DNA of 64,000 bases from Mesorhizobium sp. CA8. GTDB taxonomy: Bacteria > Pseudomonadota > Alphaproteobacteria > Rhizobiales > Rhizobiaceae. Every line of letters begins with the position of its first letter. The stretch's first letter is position 1. The stretch covers positions 1-64,000 of the forward strand of contig NZ_JAIUHG010000031.1 in NCBI RefSeq assembly GCF_020164955.1. Reading direction: 5' to 3'. A program made the position numbers and the translations under genes. The notes under the pieces were generated by a model that saw nothing but the letters and a program-made list of their open reading frames with translations, did not search any database and had not been told where the DNA came from. This document shows positions 31,443-40,590 of this stretch, piece by piece.

Positions 31443-32648
31443 ATGGCCACGACCACCGCCCCCTGGGCCACCGAAAAGCCGACCGCCCTTCTGGTGCTTG
31501 CCGACGGCACGGTGATCGAAGGCCGCGGCCTTGGCGCCACCGGATCGGCGGTTGCGGAAGTGTGCTTCAACACCGCGCTGACCGGTTATGAAGAAATCCT
31601 CACCGATCCGTCCTATGCCGGCCAGATCGTCACCTTCACCTTCCCGCATATTGGCAATGTCGGCACCAATGACGAGGACATCGAGGACTTGCATCCGGCG
31701 GCCCGCGCCGGCGCCGTCGGCGCGATCTTCAAGGCCAATGTCACAGACCCGTCCAACTATCGCGCCGCCGGCCATATCGACCACTGGCTGAAGCGGCGCG
31801 GCATGGTCGCGCTGTCCGGCATCGACACCCGCGCGCTCACCGTGCTGATCCGCGAGAAGGGCATGCCCAATGCCGTCATCGCGCATGCGCCCGATGGCGT
31901 CTTCGACATCGAGGACTTGAAGCGGCAGGCGGCTGCCTGGTCGGGCCTGATCGGCCTCGATCTCGCCAAGGAGGTCACGTCGGGCCAGTCCTCGGTCTGG
32001 CGCGAGACGCCCTGGGTCTGGAACGAAGGCTATGGCGAGCAGGACGCGCCGTCGATGCATGTCGTCGCCGTCGACTATGGCGTCAAGCGCAACATTCTGC
32101 GCCTGCTGGCAGGGCTCGGCGCCAAGGTCACCGTCGTGCCGGCCAAGACCGGCGCCGACGAGATCCTCGCCATGCAGCCGGACGGCATCTTCCTGTCGAA
32201 CGGCCCCGGCGATCCGGAAGCGACCGGCGAATATGCCGTGCCGGTGATCCAGAGCCTCTTGAAGACCGACATTCCGGTGTTCGGCATCTGCCTCGGCCAC
32301 CAGATGCTGGCTCTGGCGCTCGGCGGCAAGACCGAGAAGATGCACCAGGGCCACCACGGCGCCAACCATCCGGTCAAGGACCACACCACCGGCAAGGTCG
32401 AGATCGTCTCGATGAACCACGGTTTCGCCGTCGACGCGGACTCGCTGCCCGAAGGCGTCGAGGAAACCCATGTGTCGCTCTTCGACGGCTCCAACTGCGG
32501 CATCGCGCTGACCGGCCGGCCTGTGTTCTCGGTCCAGCACCATCCCGAGGCCTCGCCCGGCCCGCAGGATTCGCATTACCTGTTCCGGCGTTTCGTCAAC
32601 CTGATCCGCGAGCGGCGCGGCGAGGAAGCGCTGGCCGAATGCGCCTAG
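31443..32648 (+). CDS. carA: Carbamoyl-phosphate synthase small subunit
   Basis: 401 residues. The N-terminal CPSase small-subunit domain (EGRGLGATGSAVAEVCFNTA, LTGYEEILTDPSYAGQIV) is followed by a class I glutamine amidotransferase with nucleophile Cys283 in FGICLGHQ and His367/Glu369 in QHHPEASPGP. It releases ammonia from glutamine for the large subunit (carB, 44880), feeding pyrimidine and arginine synthesis. The start at MATTTAPWATEKPT has AGGAG ten bases upstream. Unlike in enteric bacteria, carA and carB are about 12 kb apart, which is normal in rhizobia. Confidence 0.97.
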   Translation: MATTTAPWATEKPTALLVLADGTVIEGRGLGATGSAVAEVCFNTALTGYEEILTDPSYAGQIVTFTFPHIGNVGTNDEDIEDLHPAARAGAVGAIFKANVTDPSNYRAAGHIDHWLKRRGMVALSGIDTRALTVLIREKGMPNAVIAHAPDGVFDIEDLKRQAAAWSGLIGLDLAKEVTSGQSSVWRETPWVWNEGYGEQDAPSMHVVAVDYGVKRNILRLLAGLGAKVTVVPAKTGADEILAMQPDGIFLSNGPGDPEATGEYAVPVIQSLLKTDIPVFGICLGHQMLALALGGKTEKMHQGHHGANHPVKDHTTGKVEIVSMNHGFAVDADSLPEGVEETHVSLFDGSNCGIALTGRPVFSVQHHPEASPGPQDSHYLFRRFVNLIRERRGEEALAECA

Positions 32649-32662
32649 CCTAAACCACCAGC

Positions 32663-33931
32663 CTAAGCAGCGTCCGTCACCGGTTCCTGCGTGTGCATGC
32701 GCTCGACTTCCTTCGGCGTCGGCTTGGCCACCTTCGTCACGAAGACGATCACCGCCAGCGTCAGGAAAATTGCGCCCAGCACATAGGGCGCGCCGCCGAA
32801 CACGACGGGTGCGGCCGGGCTCGTGAACCATGAAAAGGTCGCCGTGTAGAGCAACGGCGTGATGATCGAGGTGATCGAGAAGATCGAGGTCATCGCGCCC
32901 TGCAATTCGCCCTGCGCCGAAGGCGGCACCTTGGCGGCGGCGAGGCTCCTGAGCGGCGGGTCTGCCAGCGCTTCCAGGCAACCGGCCACGATCACCGCAT
33001 AGATCATCCAGCCTTGGGTCGAGAACGCATAACCGAAGGCGCTGAGCGCGGTGAAGGTCAGTCCGATCGCAGCTGTCCTCCACTCGCCAAGTTTCGGAAT
33101 GATCCGCGGCAACACCGTCGCCATGATGATCGCCCCGCACAAGCCGAAGGCGCCAAGCGAGAAGCCGATCTGCTGCTGGTTCCAGCCATAGCGGTAATTC
33201 GAGACGAATGCCCAGACCGCCGGATACATCATATGGCCGAGCGTCATCAGGAAAAAGACCAGCCCGATCCAGCCGATGCCTGGATAATTGCGCATCTGCA
33301 TGAGCGTGCCGACCGGATTGGCGCGCTTCCATTCGAAGGGCCGGCGGTGCTTTTCGTCCAGCGTTTCCGGCAGGAGGAACATCGCGATCAGGAAATTTAC
33401 GAAGGCAAGTGCGGCAGCGAAATAGAACGGTACGCGCGGCCCGAACGTGCCGAGCAGACCGCCCAGCACCGGGCCAATGACGAAGCCGACGCCGAAGGCG
33501 ATGCCGAGCAGGCCGAAATTCTTCGCCCGGTTCTCGTCGTTCGAGATGTCGGCGATGAAGGCGGATGTCGTCGAATAGCTGGCGCCGGAAATACCGGCGA
33601 GCACGCGGCCGATGAACAGCATCGGATAGGACCAGGCGATGGCGCAGATCAGGTTGTCGATCGAGAAGGTCAGCACCGAGGCAAGCAGGACCGGCCGACG
33701 ACCGAAGCGGTCGCTCAAGCCGCCGATGATCGGCGCGAAGAAGAACTGCATCGCAGCATAGACGAAGAACAGCCAGCCGCCCTCGATGGCAGCTTGGCTC
33801 ACGCTGACGCCGCTCAGCTCCTCCAGATAGGCCGGCAGCACCGGCATGATGATGCCGAAGCCGATGACGTCGAGCAGCAGCGTCGTGAAAACGAGCGCGA
33901 GGCCCCGCTTGGCGGTTTTCGGGTCGATCAT
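32663..33931 (-). CDS. TetA-type MFS transporter (TCR/Tet family)
   Basis: 422 residues with 12 predicted membrane segments. VFTTLLLDVIGFGIIMPVLP at the N terminus, GGLSDRFGRRPVLL in loop 2-3 (motif A) and RVLAGISGASYSTTSAFIAD in segment 4-5 are closely TetA-like, as is the second-half EWRTAAIGLTFTALSAFGYA. TetA proteins export tetracycline-Mg by proton exchange. Chromosomal rhizobial homologues are generally uncharacterised, so resistance should not be assumed. No TetR gene is adjacent. It is convergent with carA. Confidence 0.88.
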   Translation of the reverse strand: MIDPKTAKRGLALVFTTLLLDVIGFGIIMPVLPAYLEELSGVSVSQAAIEGGWLFFVYAAMQFFFAPIIGGLSDRFGRRPVLLASVLTFSIDNLICAIAWSYPMLFIGRVLAGISGASYSTTSAFIADISNDENRAKNFGLLGIAFGVGFVIGPVLGGLLGTFGPRVPFYFAAALAFVNFLIAMFLLPETLDEKHRRPFEWKRANPVGTLMQMRNYPGIGWIGLVFFLMTLGHMMYPAVWAFVSNYRYGWNQQQIGFSLGAFGLCGAIIMATVLPRIIPKLGEWRTAAIGLTFTALSAFGYAFSTQGWMIYAVIVAGCLEALADPPLRSLAAAKVPPSAQGELQGAMTSIFSITSIITPLLYTATFSWFTSPAAPVVFGGAPYVLGAIFLTLAVIVFVTKVAKPTPKEVERMHTQEPVTDAA

Positions 33932-34080
33932 GGCGATAAGCTCCTCAGGCCGCCCGAGGCGGGCGGCAACTTATAGGCGACGTTGCCGGCGGGAACAATA
34001 CGCGAACGCCTTATCCTGACATCCCTTGCCAGCGGCCTTCGATCGCGGATCGTCAGTGGAAAAGAGGTGGACGCGCCGCC

Positions 34081-34977
34081 TCAGATCGGGCCGCTCATCG
34101 TGTTGCAGTCGGACAGCTTGCCACTCTTGAAGCCGCGTGCCAGCCAGGTCTGCCGCTGCTGCGAAGTGCCATGATTGAAGCTCTCCGGCACGACATAACC
34201 TTGCATCCTCTTCTGCAGCGTGTCGTCGCCGATCTGCTTGGCCGCATTGAGCGCACTTTCGATGTCCCCCTGTTCCAAGATGCCCTTTTGCTGCGTGTAG
34301 TGCGCCCACACGCCGGCGAAGCAATCGGCCTGAAGCTCAATGCGTACCGAGAGCTGGTTGGCGTCGACCTCGCTCATGCCTTGCCGCAACTGATTGAACT
34401 TGCCCATGATGCCGGTGAGGTTCTGCACATGGTGGCCGACCTCGTGCGCCACAACATAGGCGCGCGCGAACTCGCCGGAAGCGCCGAACTGCTGGTCGAG
34501 CTGCTGGAAGAAGGTCATGTCGAGATAGACTTTGTGATCGCCCGGGCAGTAGAACGGCCCGGCCGCCGCCGAGGCGAAGCCGCAGGCCGAGCGGACCTGG
34601 CCGCTGAACAGCACCAGCTTGGGATCTTCATAGGTCAGGCCCTGGGATTTGAAAATGCCGGTCCAGGTGTCCTCGGTGTCGGCAAGCACGGTCGCGACGA
34701 ACTGCTTCATCTCGTCATTGGCGGGCGAGCCGCCATTTTGCGAACCGGTGTCTTCAGTGATCTGGCCGCCGCCATCGCCCAGGATCTGCGATGGATCGAA
34801 GCCGAAATACCATCCGGCGAGCACGATCAGGACGACCAGGATGATGCTGCCGCCGCCACCGGTACGTCCGCCGATCGGGATGCGGAACTGGCCGCCACCG
34901 CCCAATCCGCCGCCAGGCCCGCTGTCGCTGCGGTCATCCTCGATGTTGTCGCTCTGACGGCGGCCTCTCCAAAGCAT
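34081..34977 (-). CDS. Neutral zinc metallopeptidase (KPN_02809/YpfJ family)
   Basis: 298 residues from MLWRGRRQSDNIEDDRSDSG, with GAGGAG upstream. A Gly-rich N-terminal stretch precedes one transmembrane segment (about 45-60, SIILVVLIVLAGWYFGF). The catalytic domain has the zinc motif HEVGHH (His178, Glu179, His182) and a downstream ELQADCFAGVW glutamate that should be the third ligand. The catalytic part probably faces the periplasm; the substrate is unknown. RMQGYVVPESFNHGTSQQRQ near the end is a family signature. Confidence 0.93.
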   Translation of the reverse strand: MLWRGRRQSDNIEDDRSDSGPGGGLGGGGQFRIPIGGRTGGGGSIILVVLIVLAGWYFGFDPSQILGDGGGQITEDTGSQNGGSPANDEMKQFVATVLADTEDTWTGIFKSQGLTYEDPKLVLFSGQVRSACGFASAAAGPFYCPGDHKVYLDMTFFQQLDQQFGASGEFARAYVVAHEVGHHVQNLTGIMGKFNQLRQGMSEVDANQLSVRIELQADCFAGVWAHYTQQKGILEQGDIESALNAAKQIGDDTLQKRMQGYVVPESFNHGTSQQRQTWLARGFKSGKLSDCNTMSGPI

Positions 34978-35127
34978 GGCAACTCCTCGCAATGCGAACG
35001 TCAGGAGGAACCGGCCCGCAACCGCCCCCTTCAGACAATTATCGCAACGAATACGTCAAGTCACAGTATTTTTCGCCAGGTCGGTACCGACACTTTGCCG
35101 CCCTGCAGCGCTGTATCGATCCCGAAC

Positions 35128-35583
35128 TCAACGTGCGGGGGTCATCGCCCGGCGGAAAGCTTCCAGGGTTTCGGCGCTGACATGGTGCTCGATGCCCTCT
35201 GCGTCGATGCGCGCCGTCTCGGCGCTGACGCCCAGCGAGCGCAGGAAGGCCTCCACAGTCTGGTGGCGGATGCGGCTTTCCTCGGCGACCTTGCGGCCGG
35301 ACTCGGTCAGGAACACGCCGCGATAGGGCTTCCGCGAGACCAGCCCGTCGGCGCACAGCCTGGTCAGCATCTTTGCCACCGTCGGCTGCGCCACGCCGAG
35401 CCTTGCTGCGATATCCACCTGCCGCGCCTCGTTGCCGTCCTCGATCAGGTCGGCGATCAGCTCGACATAGTCCTCCACTAGCGCGCTGCGGCGCGCCTCG
35501 CGCGTCTGCCGGAATCCTTCCGAATGGATCTCGGCATCGGGAAGCGGCTCTTCGCGTCGAACCGGTTTGTTCCTAAGCGCCAA
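35128..35583 (-). CDS. mntR: Manganese-responsive DtxR-family regulator MntR
   Basis: 151 residues from a TTG start (TTG GCG CTT AGG) with AGGAGGAG eight bases upstream; no ATG in this frame is near a ribosome binding site. The winged helix-turn-helix is at about 32-80 (LVEDYVELIADLIEDGNEAR, IAARLGVAQPTVAKMLTRLC). The C-terminal metal-binding and dimerisation domain follows (RHQTVEAFLRSLGVSAETAR, DAEGIEHHVS), with Glu and His ligands in EGIEHH. It is divergent from mntH and is expected to repress it when manganese is plentiful. Confidence 0.93.
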   Translation of the reverse strand: MALRNKPVRREEPLPDAEIHSEGFRQTREARRSALVEDYVELIADLIEDGNEARQVDIAARLGVAQPTVAKMLTRLCADGLVSRKPYRGVFLTESGRKVAEESRIRHQTVEAFLRSLGVSAETARIDAEGIEHHVSAETLEAFRRAMTPAR

Positions 35584-35610
35584 TATGCGCTCCTCCTGGC
35601 CTGTCCCAGA

Positions 35611-35655
35611 GCATGATGCCGAAAAGTGTGAAGGGGTTTTCGGACGGCACCATGC
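35611..35655. repeat. Dispersed palindrome in the mntR-mntH intergenic region
   Basis: The sequence reads GCATGATGCCGAAAAGTGTG, then AAGGGGTTTTCGGACGGCAC and CATGC: outer arms GCATG / CATGC, then GCCG / CGGAC, around the AAAAGTGTG-A-GGGGTTTT core seen at the other dispersed palindromes. It lies 28 bases upstream of the mntR start codon, probably in its leader or promoter. No clear manganese-responsive box was recognised in 35584-35834; an AT-rich tract with TATTGCATAATG at 35815-35826 is the likely mntH promoter region. Confidence 0.75.
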
Positions 35656-35834
35656 CCCTATCTCTTCGACTGAATCGGGATCGTATCCATAACACGAACC
35701 CCTGATGGTCCGGCCGTTTATTTGCATTCCCGCCCGGGCGCAACCGGCGTTTGCGGTCGCCCGCGTCCAGACTTGCTCCGGCGTATCACGAAAGCATGAA
35801 CAATGAAATATAGCCTATTGCATAATGTTGAGCC

Positions 35835-37238
35835 ATGGCGTACATGAAAGGAACATTCGACAATTCCGGCGGAAATCCCATGTCCGATGCCGATGCAGCA
35901 ACCGTAGCCCGACCCGCATGGCGATTTGACAGGCCCGACGACGAGCCGCCCAGCCTGCGCGAGGTGAACGCTTCGATCGCGGTGCCACAGACCGGCGTCT
36001 GGTTCCGCCGCCTGTTTGCCTTCATGGGACCGGGCTATATGGTCTCGGTCGGTTACATGGATCCGGGCAACTGGGCGACCGATCTCGCCGGCGGCGCGCA
36101 GTTCGGCTACACGCTGCTTTTCATCATCATGCTGTCCAACCTGATGGCGATCCTGCTGCAGGCGCTTGCCGCGCGTCTTGGCATCGCCACCGGCCGCGAC
36201 CTCGCCCAGGCCTGCCGCGCCTACTATCCGCGCCCTGTCAATCTGGTGCTCTGGATGGCCTGCGAGCTGGCGATCATCGCCTGCGACCTCGCCGAGGTGA
36301 TCGGCACGGCGATCGCGCTGCAGCTTCTGTTCGGCATTCCGCTGATCGGCGGCGCCATGCTGACCGCGCTCGACGCCTTCCTGGTGCTTCTCTTGATGAA
36401 CAAGGGCTTCCGCTATCTCGAAGCCTTCGTCATCGCCTTGCTGATCATCATCTTCGGCTGCTTTGCCATCCAGATCTTCGTCGCCGCGCCGCCGGCCGGC
36501 ACGATCCTGCATTCGATGTTCGTGCCGTCGTCGCAGATCGTCACCAATCCGGCGATGCTCTACATCGCCATCGGCATCATCGGCGCCACCGTGATGCCGC
36601 ACAATCTCTATCTGCACTCCTCGATCGTGCAGACCCGCGCCTATGAGCGCACCGACAGCGGCAAGCGCGACGCCATCAAATGGGCAACGACGGATTCGAC
36701 CATCGCGCTGATCCTGGCGCTGTTCGTCAATGCGTCGATCCTGATCGTTGCGGCGGTCGCCTTCCACGATACCGGCCATAACGACGTTGCCGAGATCGGT
36801 CAGGCTTTCGAGCTGCTGTCGCCGCTGCTGGGCCTAAGCATCGCCTCGATCCTGTTCGCGGTCGCGCTGCTTGCCTCCGGCCTGAACTCGACCGTCACCG
36901 CGACGCTCGCCGGCCAGATCGTGATGGAAGGCTTTTTGCGGCTGCGCATCCCGCAATGGGCGCGGCGCCTTATGACGCGCGGCATCGCCATCGTCCCGGT
37001 GGTGGTCATCACCGCGCTCTATGGCGAAAAGGGCACGGCCCAGCTGCTTGTGTTCAGCCAGGTGGTGCTGTCGATGCAACTGCCCTTCGCGGTCATCCCG
37101 CTGGTGCAGTTCGTGTCCGACCGCAAGAAGATGGGCAGTTTCGCCATATCGCGTGCCGTCGCGGTCCTGGCCTGGGTGGTGGCCGCAATCATCCTCGTTC
37201 TCAACGTCAAGCTGCTCTACGACACCTTCGCCGGCTGA
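35835..37238 (+). CDS. mntH: Nramp-family manganese transporter MntH
   Basis: 467 residues from the ATG at 35835; the ATG at 35880 (MSDADAATVA) is an alternative and would leave room for the promoter. About 11 membrane segments are present. The metal-binding motif in segment 1 is YMDPGNWATD and that in segment 6 is GATVMPHNLYLHSSIVQTR, both complete (DPGN and MPH). It imports Mn2+ with protons. It is divergent from mntR, which should control it. Confidence 0.95.
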   Translation: MAYMKGTFDNSGGNPMSDADAATVARPAWRFDRPDDEPPSLREVNASIAVPQTGVWFRRLFAFMGPGYMVSVGYMDPGNWATDLAGGAQFGYTLLFIIMLSNLMAILLQALAARLGIATGRDLAQACRAYYPRPVNLVLWMACELAIIACDLAEVIGTAIALQLLFGIPLIGGAMLTALDAFLVLLLMNKGFRYLEAFVIALLIIIFGCFAIQIFVAAPPAGTILHSMFVPSSQIVTNPAMLYIAIGIIGATVMPHNLYLHSSIVQTRAYERTDSGKRDAIKWATTDSTIALILALFVNASILIVAAVAFHDTGHNDVAEIGQAFELLSPLLGLSIASILFAVALLASGLNSTVTATLAGQIVMEGFLRLRIPQWARRLMTRGIAIVPVVVITALYGEKGTAQLLVFSQVVLSMQLPFAVIPLVQFVSDRKKMGSFAISRAVAVLAWVVAAIILVLNVKLLYDTFAG

Positions 37239-37274
37239 CCGCGACATTCCAGCCGGACGCGCTATCTTGGCGCT

Positions 37275-38117
37275 ATGGCCAAACCGGACGAAGCCCGCAG
37301 ATTCTACGCCAGGCTGATGGCTGCGCAGGCCCGGTCGGCCGATCCGCGCATCGAGGAGGTGTTCGCCTCGGTACCGCGTGAGGCTTTCCTGGGTCCGGGG
37401 CCATGGACTGTCTTTGCCGGCGAAGGCCGGTTCGAGACACCGAGCGCCGATCCTGGCTACATCTACCAGAATGTCCTCGTCGTGCTCGATGCCGACAAGG
37501 GCATCAACAATGGCGAGCCGATGCTGCACGCGATGTGGCTCGGCAAGGTCGAGCCGAAGCCGGGCGAGCACGTTACCCATATCGGCGCCGGCACAGGCTA
37601 TTACACGGCGCTGCTGGCGAGACTGGTCGAGCCGGGCGGCGGCGTCACCGCCTTCGAGATCGAGGCCGATCTTGCCGCGCGCGCCAAGGCGAACCTTGCC
37701 CGATACGCCAACGTCGAAATTATCCAGGGCAACGCCGTCGCCAAGCCGTTGCCGCCCTCCGATATCATCTATGTCAATGCCGGCGTAGTCGCGCCGCCCA
37801 CCGCATGGCTGAAAGCGCTGAAACCCGGCGGCCGCATGGTCTTTCCCTGGCGCCCTTCCGAAACGGTCGGCCTCGCGGTCCTCATAACCCGCCTGGAAAA
37901 CGGCCTTGCTTGCAGGCCCTTCATGGGCTCCTGGTTCATCCCTTGCGTCGGCGCCTCCACCGCCGAGCCGGGCGCGAAAATACCGACACGCGAGCGCGCC
38001 GCGCGCACCCGCTCGATCTGGCTGAGGAAAGACAAGGCGCCCGACCGCACCGCCACTGCCGTCTTCGGCGAGGTCTGGTTCTCGTCACGCACCATTCGCG
38101 CCGACAACACGCGATAG
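37275..38117 (+). CDS. Protein-L-isoaspartate O-methyltransferase-like protein
   Basis: 280 residues. A class I SAM methyltransferase fold is visible: VTHIGAGTGYYTALLARLVE (SAM motif I, about 98-117), TAFEIEADLAARAKANLARY and the acidic end of motif II. LLGPWTVF-like text, with DADKGINNGEPMLHAMWLGK, resembles the PCMT repair enzymes, but the canonical TVSAPHM substrate motif is not seen. A protein repair role is therefore uncertain, and it may act on small molecules. It starts 36 bases after mntH on the same strand and could be co-transcribed. Confidence 0.82.
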   Translation: MAKPDEARRFYARLMAAQARSADPRIEEVFASVPREAFLGPGPWTVFAGEGRFETPSADPGYIYQNVLVVLDADKGINNGEPMLHAMWLGKVEPKPGEHVTHIGAGTGYYTALLARLVEPGGGVTAFEIEADLAARAKANLARYANVEIIQGNAVAKPLPPSDIIYVNAGVVAPPTAWLKALKPGGRMVFPWRPSETVGLAVLITRLENGLACRPFMGSWFIPCVGASTAEPGAKIPTRERAARTRSIWLRKDKAPDRTATAVFGEVWFSSRTIRADNTR

Positions 38118-38229
38118 AAATTCGCGGGGCCGTGTCGGAAAGCGGCCTTGCCGTCCGTCCTTGGAGCAATTCCAGGAAAAGACAGAAATCCGGCCGCGAT
38201 GGCGCGGATCAGCGAAAAGGAGAAGACAG

Positions 38230-38880
38230 ATGCGCAAGATCATCGCCGCCACGTTCGTCAGCCTCGACGGCGTCATGCAGGCGCCGGGCGGGCCGGAAGA
38301 GGATCCGGTCGGCGGCTTCAAATTCGGCGGCTGGACCTTCCATTATTTTGACGAGGTGGCAGGCGCGGCCATGGAGGAACTGTTCTCCAAACCCTTCGAC
38401 CTGCTGCTCGGCCGCAGAACCTACGACATCTTCGCCGCGTACTGGCCGTATCAGAACGACGCCATCGCCGACGTCTTCAACCCTGCGACCAAATATGTGG
38501 CGACGCATCGGCCGGAGTCGCTGACCTGGCAGAACACCCGGTCGCTTGGGCCCGATATTGTTGCAGGGCTTGAGGAACTCAAGCAGGAAGACGGACCCGA
38601 CCTGCTCATTCAGGGATCGGGCAATCTGATCCAGACCCTGCTCGCCAACGGGCTGATCGACGAGATCCGGCTGATGACCTTCCCGCTGGTGCTGGGCAAG
38701 GGTAAGCGGCTGTTCGGCGACAACGCGATGCCCGCCGCCTTCAAGCTCGTCAAATCGCAGGCTTCCACCACCGGCGTCATCATCGCGACCTATGAGCGCG
38801 GAGGCGAAATCCGTACGGGCTCGTTTGCCCAGCAGGAGCCTTCCCAAGCCGAGCTCGAACGGCGCAGGACCTGGAAGTAG
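38230..38880 (+). CDS. Dihydrofolate reductase family (RibD C-terminal-like) protein
   Basis: 216 residues starting MRKIIAATFVSLDGVMQAPG, with AAAGGAGAAG upstream. The DHFR-like fold of the YyaP/RibD C-terminal group is shown by LLLGRRTYDIFAAYWPYQND, LIQGSGNLIQTLLANGLIDE and LVLGKGKRLFGD. The substrate and reaction are not established for this group; true folate reductases lack these motifs. The C-terminal ~25 residues are a charged extension. It is followed by a glutathione transferase gene on the same strand. Confidence 0.9.
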   Translation: MRKIIAATFVSLDGVMQAPGGPEEDPVGGFKFGGWTFHYFDEVAGAAMEELFSKPFDLLLGRRTYDIFAAYWPYQNDAIADVFNPATKYVATHRPESLTWQNTRSLGPDIVAGLEELKQEDGPDLLIQGSGNLIQTLLANGLIDEIRLMTFPLVLGKGKRLFGDNAMPAAFKLVKSQASTTGVIIATYERGGEIRTGSFAQQEPSQAELERRRTWK

Positions 38881-38961
38881 CACAAGGCTGTCGCGCGGCG
38901 GGCCAGACCTGCCGCGCATTGCCTCTCTTTGAAACGACGATTGAACGGTCAGGAGCCGCCG

Positions 38962-39612
38962 ATGATGCCCATCATCACCGCCTTTGAACGATCGTCCGAT
39001 GGCGGCAGAGGGCTCGCGCGTGACATGCAAGTCCGTTGGGCGCTCGAGGAAGTCGGCCAGCCCTATGATGTTCGCCTCGTTTCATTCGATGCGATGAAGC
39101 AGCCCGCGCATCTTGCGATCAATCCCTTCGGCAGTATCCCGACCTACGAAGAAGGCGATCTCGCTCTGTTCGAGTCAGGCGCGATCGTCCTCCACATCGC
39201 GGTGCGTCACGTGGGCCTGTTGCCCGACGATGCGAACGCCCTGGCGCGCGCGGTCGCCTGGATGTTCGCCGCGTACAGCACGGTGGAGCCGCCGATCCTC
39301 GAGCGCGCATCCGCCGTGATCCTCGAGCGCGATGCGCCGTGGCACGATGAGCGCCTGCCCCTGGTCGATGACCGGATCCGCAAGCGGCTGGCCGAGCTCT
39401 CCCGCCATCTCGGCGATTCCGACTGGCTCGATGGCGCCTTCAGCGCAGGCGACCTTGTCATGGTGGGCGTGCTACGCCGGCTGCAGAGATCGGGACTGCT
39501 GAACGAGTTCCCGAACGTTGCCGCCTATGTCGCCCGCGGCGAGGCGCGGCCGGCCTTCAAGCGCGCTTTCGATGCGCAATTGGCGGTCGCCATGGCGGCA
39601 TCGAATGGCTGA
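38962..39612 (+). CDS. Glutathione S-transferase family protein
   Basis: 216 residues from the ATG at 38962, with AGGAG nine bases upstream; the next codon is also ATG. The thioredoxin-like N-terminal domain (ITAFERSSDGGRGLARDMQV, FGSIPTYEEGDLALFESGAI) has the conserved IPxY and ESGAI glutathione-binding motif, and the C-terminal domain is all-helical (LDGAFSAGDLVMVGVLRRLQ). The usual catalytic Ser or Tyr is not obvious near residue 10. Its role is probably detoxification. Confidence 0.9.
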   Translation: MMPIITAFERSSDGGRGLARDMQVRWALEEVGQPYDVRLVSFDAMKQPAHLAINPFGSIPTYEEGDLALFESGAIVLHIAVRHVGLLPDDANALARAVAWMFAAYSTVEPPILERASAVILERDAPWHDERLPLVDDRIRKRLAELSRHLGDSDWLDGAFSAGDLVMVGVLRRLQRSGLLNEFPNVAAYVARGEARPAFKRAFDAQLAVAMAASNG

Positions 39613-39624
39613 CCGGCGGTGGCG

Positions 39625-40491
39625 TCACGCCGCTTGGCGATAGCGGGAAAGACCTTCGCGGATATGGCTGGCAAAAGCCTTTGCGGCTGGCGCGGTGGCA
39701 TGTTTCGGCAGGTGCAGGTTGACGGAGAAATTCGGCAGCGCCGGAAGGCCGGCATCGGACAAGATGTCGAGATCGGCCGGAACCGTCGAGGCAAGCCACG
39801 CAGTCACCGCAAGGTCAGAGCGCACCGTCGCGGTCGTGGCATCGATGTTACCGTTCTCGAACACGGTGCGCCAGTCGAGCCCATGCTCGCCAAGCGCGGC
39901 GAGCACCGCCGGCCGGAAGGCGCAGGTGTCGGCGACGATCGAAACCGGCAGCGGCCGCTTCAGGCGTGCCGCCCCGCCTCTGGCGCCGACCCAGACCAGC
40001 CGGTCGACGAGCAGGCATTCGCCCACGGTCGGGCCGACACGCTCCTCGATGACGGCAAGGTCGATGGTGCCGGCCGCCAGGGCCGCCGCGAGTTCGGGCG
40101 AGGAAGCGCAGACCAGCGAAATCTCCACCTGCGGATAGGCTTCGGTATAGGCTTTCAGCACGGGCGCGAGCAGCGTGCCGACGAGGTCGTAAGGCACGCC
40201 GAGCCGCACCTGCCCGGCAACCGCCCTTCCCCTGATCTCGGTGAGGATCTCGTCATTGAGCTGTAGCAGGCGGCGCGCTTTGTCGAGCAGCCGTTCGCCG
40301 GAGCGCGTCAGCCTCAGGCCGCGGCGGTCGCGCTCGAACAGGCTCTGGCCGAGCATCTCCTCCAGCCGCTTGACCTGCTGGCTGACGGCGCCTTGCGTCA
40401 GGTGAAGCGCATTGGCGGCCGCCGTCATGCTGGCCTTGTCGGCCGTGGTGACGAAGGTGCGGATGAGGGTCGTGTCGAGGTCGCGGATCAT
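39625..40491 (-). CDS. LysR-type regulator (ArgP/IciA-like, next to a LysE exporter)
   Basis: 288 residues starting MIRDLDTTLIRTFVTTADKA; an ATG three codons earlier is possible. The helix-turn-helix is ASMTAAANALHLTQGAVSQQ VKRLEEMLG (about 18-48), followed by the substrate-binding domain. It is divergent from a LysE family exporter, the classical pairing in which the LysR protein senses the amino acid and turns on its export (established for LysG/LysE). The effector here is unknown. Its 3' end lies 12 bases from the GST gene, convergent. Confidence 0.9.
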   Translation of the reverse strand: MIRDLDTTLIRTFVTTADKASMTAAANALHLTQGAVSQQVKRLEEMLGQSLFERDRRGLRLTRSGERLLDKARRLLQLNDEILTEIRGRAVAGQVRLGVPYDLVGTLLAPVLKAYTEAYPQVEISLVCASSPELAAALAAGTIDLAVIEERVGPTVGECLLVDRLVWVGARGGAARLKRPLPVSIVADTCAFRPAVLAALGEHGLDWRTVFENGNIDATTATVRSDLAVTAWLASTVPADLDILSDAGLPALPNFSVNLHLPKHATAPAAKAFASHIREGLSRYRQAA

Positions 40492-40590
40492 GATCGGCAT
40501 TATAATTGCTAATGGAAACGATATCAAACATTGCATTTACTGATGCCGCCAAGCGCCTCAGCATGCCTGCTCCTCGATTGGGAAGCTCGC